Shown piece after piece: positions 55,976 to 64,000 of a stretch of 64,000 bases of DNA. Where the stretch lies: NCBI GenBank assembly GCA_032622095.1, contig CP136067.1, positions 133,489,990-133,553,989 on the forward strand. The letters run 5' to 3'. Both the position numbers and the translations under genes were made by a program. Source of the DNA: Siphonodentalium dalli (lineage: Eukaryota > Mollusca > Scaphopoda > Gadilida > Siphonodentaliidae). The notes under the pieces were generated by a model. The model did not search any database, was not told where the DNA came from, and saw nothing but the letters and a program-made list of their open reading frames with translations. Numbering within the stretch: position 1 is the stretch's first letter; the number at the start of each line of letters is the position of its first letter.

Positions 55976-56221
55976 TTCACCCTTTCATGACAGGAGCCGC
56001 GCTGGTGCAGCATTAAAGACCATGTGCAAGTGCATTTTGTTATATATGCGAGTCTCCCATAGGGAGCCTTGTACATATCCGAGAACACACTCGCTATATT
56101 GTTAGGCCAATGTATTTTCTTATATATGAGGCTCCCTATGGGAGACTCGCATATATAAGAGAACGCATTGGCACACGGTTTTCAAAAAAAATTCAGGAAG
56201 CTCCAGTCATGGAAGAGTTAA
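55976..56221. mobile_element. TTAA element type a, two hairpins
   Basis: Left TTAA decayed to TTCA, CCCTTTCATGACAGGAGC; right TCCAGTCATGGAAGAGTTAA. Hairpin apexes GAGTCTCCCATAGGGAGCC and its inverse. Confidence 0.8.
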
Positions 56222-56273
56222 CCCTTCATTTCCTAAATTGACTCAATGATTAATTTCTGGACTAAATGCTGAG

Positions 56274-56526
56274 CAAGCCTTGAAATAGTGTGTCTGTCAT
56301 TTGCAGAATGAGGTCCACAGAGGGTGAATTTAGTGATTCTACCCCTCATAGCTGGCTACCATCACTAAATTCACCCTCTGGGGACCTCATTCTGCTTTCA
56401 ACTCAGCAGAATGAGGTCCCAGAGGGTGAATTTGGTGGTGCTAGCCCGCTATGCGGGGTAGCATCACTAAATTCACCCTCTGGGGACCTCATTCTGCAAA
56501 TGACAGGCACACTATTTCAAGGCTTG
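56274..56526. mobile_element. Family B twin-hairpin element with exact 8-bp target duplication
   Basis: ATGCTGAG at 56266-56273 and 56527-56534. Ends CAAGCCTTGAAATAGTGTG and inverse. Two hairpins, each GAATGAGGTCC..GGACCTCATTC, joined by a short CTTTCAACTCAG linker. Confidence 0.95.
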
Positions 56527-57684
56527 ATGCTGAGATTGAAATTATCCTTCATTCAAGCTCCACTAATTGTTTGCTAAAGTTTGGTTACACCAGACACTAA
56601 ATGAGCTAAATTTAGATTTCAGAAAGGAATCTAAAAGAAAGTTGTCAAAACATCTGTCTTGTATAACTCGGTGACTTGAGAGATTTTTTCTCATTTTGTA
56701 ATTTAGAACAATGATGACTGTTTTTTTTAACCCTGATCTAGTCTAGCATGGAATATGTCTGGACATTTCTTTATTTTCAATAAAACTCACTCATATACAA
56801 GGAAAACAAGCATAATGTATGAAGCTCAGATTTCGAGGTTGATGATGTATGAGGTGTTTTCTAGCAATGTCCCTTCAATTTTCAAGCAAAATCAATATTT
56901 TTGAAAAATTCAGCACTAGGAAAAATATTAAAATATTATTAGAGAGGCCACATTCAGGAATGATTAAATTTATCTAAAAAAAATAATTATATATTGCCAT
57001 CATGTCAAAATCTGAGCTACATTTCCATACATATGCTATTGGAAGAAAATTTAATGATGAATGAGAATGGATGGAATTAATATATGTGGTCAGGGACAGG
57101 CCCACCTTGGAATTTCCAAATGCACCCCCTCTCGCTTTGAAGCAGACCAAAATTTCCCGAGTACAAAAAATTCAATTTGCACCCCCACACCCCTTGGATT
57201 GGAATTTTCCAACTGGTACTTAAAATTCCAAATGTTAGGATATTCCAACCTGACATCCCCAACTGATGGCAATTCATTTCTAACATTTGACAAAATTTAG
57301 GAAAAATCTGACAATTGATCAAAAACAACAGATGTCACACTACGGTAAATCCTGGTTGGAAAAAATTTAACCTATTATTGGTTTGAAAAAAAAGGGTCAC
57401 TAAATTAAATGCCTGTGTTCTCAGGCAATTACATATAGGAAATTGGATGAGGGAGGGAGGTCTTTTATTTTATTTTTCCAAGAATTTTAGAAATTAATGC
57501 ATATAGAGGTAATTTTATGGTAAACAAACCTACAATTTTCCAAGTAATGTATAGAATATATCCTCCAATGCCTTTTAACCATTAATTATTCAACAAAAAC
57601 CTATCTAAATTTCAAATTGTGGATAAATTGGGGAATGATATTTGAACTCTGAAACTTCTGGATAAAATTGCAAATAATTTTTTT

Positions 57685-58190
57685 TTATTAAGCCATCTTT
57701 TTGGTGATGAGGGAACCGGAGGTGTCTGAGAACACAATATTTCTATTTATCACATAATTTGCCCATAAAAGCAGTTTCATAATTATCGATAAGAGACACA
57801 TTTAATATCAGCGCGTGCGATGACGTCACATCGTTCTTCAAATGACTTGCGATCGCTGCGGTTTTTATCGTTGTTTTCCATGGATATTTCGCATTGCTTC
57901 GCGTTTATTTGATCATGTGATAAAAAGTATCTCACACTCGTCCTATTTTATACGTAATTTATCAACCTCGTCCACTAAATTCTCGGTAAACCTCGGCTCA
58001 AATCGAATTTAGTGAACTCTGTTGATAAATTCCGTATAAAATAGAAACTCATGTGAGATCCTCTATTTATTTGATGAAGCCATCTTTTTGGTGATGAGCG
58101 AGGTGCCTGAGAACACAGTATTTCTATTTATTTGATGAAGCCATCTTTTTGGTGATGAGGGAGGTGTCTGAGAACACAGTATCTTTGATT
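57685..58190. repeat. Three direct repeats plus a palindrome with TGACGTCA
   Basis: AAGCCATCTTTTTGGTGATGA recurs at about 57691, 58077 and 58138, each followed by GGTG(T/C)CTGAGAACACA. Between the first two lies an inverted pair (57928-57984 with 58008-58063: CTATTTTATACG, ATTTATCAAC, CACTAAATTC). TGACGTCA is at 57821-57828. Confidence 0.7.
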
Positions 58191-58356
58191 TATTTGGCCT
58201 AAACTCACCTAACTAGAAACATATAAGACAAAAACATAAAATCCTGATCAAATAAATGAATGAATAATTTTGCAGGTAGCCTCATATATCAAACAATGCT
58301 ACAATATTATATTTTTGTATTTTGTATCAATATCCATATATGTGATTGAATAATTA

Positions 58357-58499
58357 TTAACCCTTTCATGACGGGAGCTGCGCTGGAGGAGCAGCATTAA
58401 AGATCATGTGCCAGTGCATTCTCTTATATATGCAGGTATCCCTTATAGAAGAGAATGCACTGGCTTACAAGGTCAAGGTAAATGTGAGGCTTCCATTAA
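58357..58499. mobile_element. TTAA element type a, left part
   Basis: TTAACCCTTTCATGACGGGAG, CATTCTCTTATATATGCAGG and CTGGCTTACAAGGTCAAGGT; the right end is missing. Confidence 0.65.
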
Positions 58500-58743
58500 T
58501 AACAATGAAAATAATTAAAATAATAAATATTGATAACTAAACATGCATAATAAATATTCAAACCTTTATAAAAACACAATATAATCTGATAAATATAGCG
58601 AATATTATACAAAGTAAACTATAATAATGAATACACTACTTAATATGCCAAACAACCACATAATTTAAAGGGACCCAAGGCACTCACTGTGGGTAAACAT
58701 CACCACCAAGAAGAACATGGAGAAATAGATCAACTTTCTTGAT

Positions 58744-59024
58744 CAAGCCTTGAAATAGTGTGTCTGTCATTTGCAGAGCTCTTTCCATCAATGTATCACA
58801 TTATTATAATCAATAAATTTGAAAAATGATCAAGGAAATATGGGTTGATACAAAAATCGGACTTGGCACTGAAATTTATTGATTATAATAATGTGATACA
58901 TTGATGGAAAGAACTCTTAGAGCTCTTTCCATCAATGTATCACATTATTATAATCAATAAATTTGAAAAATGATCAAGGAAATATGGGTTGATACAAAAA
59001 TCGGACTTGGCACTGAAAGGGTTA
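58744..59024. repeat. Triplicated composite of family B and TTAA type c fragments
   Basis: A family B stub (CAAGCCTTGAAATAGTGTG, to 58778) meets AGAGCTCTTTCCATCAATG; 58776-58873 recurs at 58919-59018 and an inverted partial copy lies between (58875-58918). The last copy ends TTGGCACTGAAAGGGTTAA, the right end of a type c element. Confidence 0.75.
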
Positions 59025-59130
59025 ACAAATAGGAAATCAAACATGTCAAAAATCTCAAAATACCAATATTGATGAAAATATTTTCAAATTTTGGGGATAA
59101 AATCAAATAATTATTTATCAATGCCTTTAT

Positions 59131-59563
59131 CAAGGCTTGAAATAATGTCTGTCATTTGCAGGATGAGGTTCCCAGAGGGTGAATTTAGTGACGTTATCCT
59201 GCACAATGGGATTTCACCACTAAATTCACCCTCTGGGAACTTCATTCTGCTTAGGCCTCAACTGCTATGGGGGACCTAGGATCATATTAAAGTTCCCCAG
59301 TTGAAGTTTGTGACCCATTAGTCACATCGATTAAGCATTTTATCTTCTGCACATTATGGGATATAGAAACTGAACAGAAGGGAAAAAGTAACTCAAACCT
59401 ATGTTAATTTGAGGCTATAGATACTTCCCAAAAGATTAGGCTGTGAAGAATGAGGTCCCCATAGGGTTAATTTGGTGATGCTAGCCCATTGTGTGGGGTA
59501 GCATACTAAATTCACCCTCTTGTGACCTCAATCTGCAAATGACAGACACACTATTTCGAAGCT
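59131..59563. mobile_element. Family B twin-hairpin element, long form
   Basis: CAAGGCTTGAAATAATGTC left and inverse ACACTATTTCGAAGC right; hairpins at about 59159-59251 and 59447-59537 flank ~190 bp of centre shared with 22037-22472. Confidence 0.75.
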
Positions 59564-59570
59564 CCCATCA

Positions 59571-60150
59571 GTTATTGGACAATAGGCTAGATAATTGAGC
59601 AGCTCTGTCCAAAAGCAAGTCAATGGTTTGAAAACTCAAAAACTTATGATTTCCTCAGCCAAAGATTGTGAAAATAATCAGATTCATTACTGAATTTGTT
59701 TTTTTTATCTCAGAAATACTGAATGAAATTACAATACCTTGGAGTTGCCATACATTTCAATGAATAAAATACAACTGAGATTAAAATATACAAGATACTG
59801 TATATTATAATGGAATAGTGGTGAAAATAAATAATAAATAATAATAAATATAATGCTAAAAACATTCTTAATGTTTGTAGAAATACTAATGACTGCATTT
59901 TATATTTATAATACAAGTTTAAGATAGTTTTAACTAAAAGGACCACAAAAAGGCCCTTTGAAAATTGGTAAAATTCACAGCAATCTAAGCAAAACATATA
60001 AAATGATTTCCTCAATCCATATAATCATGTAATCAAATGAAAAAAGTGTGAAAGAGTTTTCCCAGCTAAAGTAAACTGTTGTCATTATAAAACAATTAAA
60101 TGTTATCAGAAACAAAGAGAGTCAGTGAGATATATGAAGCTTGTGTACTA
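59571..60150. other. Intergenic stretch, nothing recognised
   Basis: Very AT-rich; the 101-codon minus-strand frame at 59710-60015 is Tyr/Leu/Ile/Phe-rich and looks like chance. Confidence 0.4.
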
Positions 60151-60157
60151 TACTCAC

Positions 60158-60356
60158 CAAGCCTTGAAATAGCGTGTCTGTCATTTGCAGAATGAGGTCC
60201 CCAGAGGATGAATTTAGTGATGCTACCCCACATAGCGGGCTAGCATCACCAAATTCACCCTCTGGATACCTCATTCTGCTTAGCTGGGTAGCATCACTAA
60301 ATTCACCCTCTGGGGACCTCATTCTGCAAATGACAGACACCCTATTTCAAGGCTTG
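60158..60356. mobile_element. Family B element with deleted second hairpin arm
   Basis: CAAGCCTTGAAATAGCGTG and inverse ends; first hairpin complete, second reduced to its right arm after GCTTAGCTGGGTAGCATC. Confidence 0.8.
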
Positions 60357-60447
60357 ATATTGTCCCAAGCTGCATGTGCCACGGATAGCCATTGTCTGCT
60401 ATGGCATTGATTGCTTTATAGGATCATCATTTGCTAACCTTGGGTGT

Positions 60448-60632
60448 TACAGTAATGCCCTAAATAATCAACTGCTTAACCACAGCAGAATTATGGGTAA
60501 CTTTTCAGGATTTAGTCAGAAATATGGCTTGCTGCCATGCATCGGAAAGCTCTCACTGAGAGCTTTCCGATGCATGGCAACAAGCCATATTTCCAACTAA
60601 ATCCTCAAATGGCATTGAGATTGCGGAGTCGA
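60448..60632. mobile_element. TA-type palindromic element, right end eroded
   Basis: TA-CAGTAATGCCCTAAATAA left; hairpin GGAAAGCTCTCACTGAGAGC; after ACTAAATCCTC the right arm diverges. Confidence 0.75.
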
Positions 60633-61084
60633 TGTTGCTAATGAGTCACATTTCATGAAGGTTGGTCAATGGCGGAAATTTAAATTTCTGGTATAGTTAC
60701 ATTGACCTCATATACGTACAGTCAATGAAAGTTCCCCTGCATTCTAATCACAGTGACGGTATGCAGACCAATAAGGTAATGCTTGTGTATCAACTAATAG
60801 ATACAGGCGACAGATCGCCAAAAAACGTGACATGAGGATACACCGGCAATGCCTTGTCATTTTAAAAGAATGAACAAGTTTTGCTTGTGTATATACTTGG
60901 ATACAAGTGTGTATAATACAAAAGCATTGTACATCTCACCGTGAATAACTAAAGAAGCCAGATGCAAGTTGCACCTGAGGGCAATTTATATGCTAATAAT
61001 GTTCAGCAGGATTCCTTCATTTAATATTATTCATTTTGGGGTAAACAAATTTGAACATAAGAATTGTCTATTAGTCACTGGGTC

Positions 61085-61338
61085 CAAGTCTTGAAATAGG
61101 GTGTCTGTCAATTGCAGAATGAGGTCCCCAGAGGGTGAATTTAGTGATGCTACCCCGCATAGCGGGCTAGCATCACCAAATTCACCCTCTGGGTACCTCA
61201 TTCTGCTCAGGTGTAAGCAGAATGAGGTCCCCAGAGGGTGAATTTGGTGATGCTAGCCCACTATGCGGTGTAGCATCACTAAATTCACCCTCCGGGGACC
61301 TCATTCTGCAATTGACAGACACACTATTTCAAGGCTTG
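61085..61338. mobile_element. Family B twin-hairpin element with exact 8-bp target duplication
   Basis: ACTGGGTC at 61077-61084 and 61339-61346. Ends CAAGTCTTGAAATAGGGTG and inverse of CTATTTCAAGGCTTG. Two hairpins around a GCTCAGGTGTAAGC linker. Confidence 0.95.
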
Positions 61339-61678
61339 ACTGGGTCAGTATGAGTGTTCATTGCTTCAATGTGCGTTAAGAAAGTCTCATTTGAAATGGG
61401 CCATGCTATGATTGGAATATTTTAGTAACAAATCACATCTGTTTCTTTAGCCATTATTGAGATATGTATTTTTATATGAGACACATCACTGAAAACCGCT
61501 TAACAAGAGCGGAAAAATTCAATTTAATATAACATTATTTTTGCTTGAGGCACAGTACTGAAAGCTTAATGATAGTGATTAAAATTCCAATCAAATGCAA
61601 CAATATTGAGGCACAGTACTGAAAGCTTAACAATAAAGCTTAACAATATTTAACAATATCCAATCAGATTTAACAACG

Positions 61679-61885
61679 TACAGTAATGCCCTAAATAATC
61701 GACTCCTTAACCACAGCAGAATTATGGGTAATTTTTCAGGATTTAGTCTGAAATATGACTTGTTGCCATTCATCGGAAAGCTCTCGGTGAGAGCTTTCCG
61801 ATGAATGCCAACAAGCCATATTTCTGAATATTTAACCCATAATTCTGCTGTGGTTAGAGAGTCGATTATTTAGGGCATTACTGTA
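61679..61885. mobile_element. TA-type palindromic element (family C)
   Basis: TA-CAGTAATGCCCTAAATAATC and its inverse, with hairpin tip GGAAAGCTCTCGGTGAGAGC. TA at both ends. Confidence 0.9.
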
Positions 61886-62032
61886 TACATGTGAAAGTGA
61901 GCAAAGTCGCACAACAAATTGCTGCAAATAAGGCAACTCTTCGTAGGTTCAACCACAGGCCACGAATGTTAAAACCTAGTTTTCCAAATAACACAGACCA
62001 AGGTGTAATCCCTTCTATACTAAAGCATCAGT

Positions 62033-62150
62033 GATGAGTAGTTATCCCATAAGAAATTTTCAAATAATAAATTCAACAAACGACCAGTTTGTTGAACATA
62101 TTATCTAAAAATTTCCCTCAATAAATAGGGCTCCTTCTATACTTTTATTT
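62033..62150. repeat. Palindromic repeat, AATAATAAATTCAACAAA family
   Basis: AATAATAAATTCAACAAACG and inverse GTTTGTTGAACATATTATC. Upstream TGATGAGTAGTT matches the copy at 23581. Confidence 0.7.
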
Positions 62151-62610
62151 ATCTGTTGTCTGCTTTTATCACCTTATCATCCCTTCAAATCAATAATAGA
62201 CCATTCCGATGTACATTTTTTAACTGACTGGGAGAATCCATTTCTTCATTATAGAGAGGGTTAATTCTTCATCTTCATGAGCCAGGACAGACTCTGGTAA
62301 AGACAAAATTTATTTTGCTCACAAATTCTCTTTATTTAATCAGGAGCACTTTTATTGCCAATAATTAAAGATTAAAGAATGGGTGAAATTACGGGCTGGT
62401 TTTTTAAAATTCAAATCTATAAACCTTCCTAACCTCACCCATTCTTGACATTTCCGGTTATTACTTTAAGTTTGGGATTTTAAATTCATATTTCAGGAAT
62501 ATACACTACTTATTATATTATATAATGGATTGTTTTCTATAAAAATTATCTGACATAGAAACTAAAATTGTGTATTTACACAAAGGAAGAAACTGTTATT
62601 TTAAGAGGTA

Positions 62611-62788
62611 TACAGTAATGCCCTAAATAAACGACTCCTTAACCACAGCAGAATTACGGGTAATTGTTCAGGATTTAGTCGGAAATATGGCTTGTTGTCA
62701 TTCATCAGAAAGCTCTCCGACGAAATCCTGAAAAGTTACCCATAATTCTGCTGTGGTTAAGGAGTCGATTATTTAGGGCATTACTGTA
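62611..62788. mobile_element. TA-type palindromic element (family C)
   Basis: TA-CAGTAATGCCCTAAATAA and inverse; the hairpin is shortened on its right arm (CATCAGAAAGCTCTCCGACG). Confidence 0.85.
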
Positions 62789-63512
62789 GATTGAGATTTA
62801 TGGCCTGTGGTTTATCACAGAAACAAGGTTTTTGGTAGGTGCTTGTTCTTCATTGTTATTAGCATTCAACATTCGTAATAATACCAATAATTCAATTCCT
62901 CATTTCACAGGCATGGTCCTGAAACCCCGCATGTGCAACCTTTTTAATCGCGTTTTGCAGATTGCGGTAAGTTTATATAAACTTGGTCCGAACTGAGATC
63001 TAACATGTCCGTTTCCGGATTCAAATTTCACGTTCGTCATGATGAATAATTGGTCTGTAGACTCATTAAAAAATGTGCCCATGATACTTTATTGGGTGAA
63101 ATAAATCATGGAGACCTTAAACTAACTTTTGTGAACATTTGGTTGGGTAATAATGGCCATATTAAATCCAAAGTTAGCCGATCCAGGGGTGGAATGCTTC
63201 GTTGGCGTGTGCCCCAGAAATAAGAAATAAAAAATTAAATTCAAAAACGCACACCCGCGTACTGTTCAAAATGTTTCAGCCTGAGAAATGGGAAATTGAC
63301 TCTTTGTATTGGCTAAAGACCAGCTCCATCTTAAAATATTGTAAATGAAAGACCTGTGTATGATACATATATCATTATATACTGATTGAATTTAACACCT
63401 GGAGTTCAGTGCATGGAGGGAGGTCAGGTAAGCCTAAGTAAATAAAACAAATATTTGTTCTCAGGCATCCTTGTTATTAGAGAGGGCTTCAATAAAAACT
63501 TATATTTATATA
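62789..63512. other. Intergenic stretch, nothing recognised
   Basis: No ORF above chance and no repeat partner noticed. Confidence 0.4.
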
Positions 63513-63775
63513 TTAACCCTTTCATGATGGGAGCCATGCTGGTGCAGCATTAAAGATCCTGTGCCAGTTCATTCTCTTGCATATGCGAATCTTCTATAGG
63601 GAGCCTCACATATATAAGAGAATGCACTGACGTACAAGGTCAATGTAAATATAATTAGGCCAATGTATTCTCTGATATATATGAGGCTCCATATGGGAGA
63701 CTCTCATATATAAGAGAATGCATTGGCACAGGATTTTCACAAATTTTCAGGAAGCTCTAATAACGTAAGGTTTAA
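63513..63775. mobile_element. TTAA element type a, two hairpins
   Basis: TTAA 63513-63516 and 63772-63775. CCCTTTCATGATGGGAGCC left; right end AATAACGTAAGGT is eroded. Hairpin apexes GAATCTTCTATAGGGAGCC and GAGGCTCCATATGGGAGAC. Confidence 0.8.
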
Positions 63776-63958
63776 CTGAACATTTTCCATATGCTCAAAC
63801 CTTGAGTTATATATGAATATATCATCAATAGGCTTATGTTGGAAATAATTGTTTTCACCAATTGGCATGGGACAGGAAATGTTACTATTTTGAAAACATC
63901 GTAACATTTTGTATTGAATATTTATCTTTTAAAACAAATTTATGTAAAAACTGTAACA

Positions 63959-64000
63959 CAAGCCTGATTATAGTGTGCCTGTCATTTGCAGAATGAGGTC
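63959..64000. mobile_element. Family B element cut by the window edge
   Basis: CAAGCCTGATTATAGTGTGC then GTCATTTGCAGAATGAGGTC up to the last base. Confidence 0.75.

Noticed and set aside
18599-56221. Hairpins TATATAAGAGAATGC as TATA-box promoters.
   Set aside because: The TATATAAG text lies inside transposon stems in every case and no gene starts beside it.

Overview
The window is animal genomic DNA, AT-rich and crowded with short non-autonomous transposons. It carries one confidently recognisable gene: most of CCT5, the epsilon subunit of the cytosolic TRiC/CCT chaperonin, on the + strand. Eight coding exons (1838-2036 to 40610-40737) join without a frame break into about 431 residues. These align with human residues of about 111 to the C-terminus at 541. 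The first ~110 residues lie upstream of the window. A ninth exon at 42958 appears to supply only the stop codon and 3' UTR. GT-AG introns of 1.2-10 kb, TATA-less AT-rich intron filler, and tandem-array repeats of a kind reported from bivalves suggest a lophotrochozoan invertebrate, most likely a marine mollusc (inference).

Layout. 1-2036: dispersed repeats and a TTAA element, then the first visible exon. 2037-10065 (intron): a ~3 kb hAT-like element with an ORF remnant, a ~157-bp tandem array, a second long inverted-repeat element, a pogo-like element, and a truncated copy of the next exon. 10259-20326 (intron): a palindromic TA-flanked element, a CpG-rich ACCGCG patch, an orphan 118-codon ORF, a tandem-array element, a 204-bp satellite and three TTAA elements. 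20477-28742 (two introns): a hAT element with an exact 8-bp target duplication that contains a 100-N gap, G/C homopolymer tracts, and two repeated intronic families. 28929-37520 (intron): a duplicated exon-end fragment and ~7 kb of ~157-bp tandem units with higher-order duplications. 37521-43160: the last exons and the 3' end. 43160-64000: no recognisable gene; another tandem-array element (47.2-49.9 kb), two hAT elements with exact 8-bp target duplications, three DR1-like motifs, and many TTAA, TA and 8-bp-TSD palindromic elements.

The most interesting structure is a clan of TTAA-bounded elements (at least 18 copies or fragments). Three different outer terminal sequences enclose the same internal hairpin, and the hairpin tips of the variants differ by paired, compensatory changes. 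Three copies have an uninterrupted relative of their insertion site in the same window, which supports TTAA as the target duplication. A second notable point is that fragments of two CCT5 exons, including splice sites, have been tandemly duplicated into neighbouring introns. Everything was read by eye; no alignment or database search was run, and repeat boundaries without a stated target duplication are approximate.
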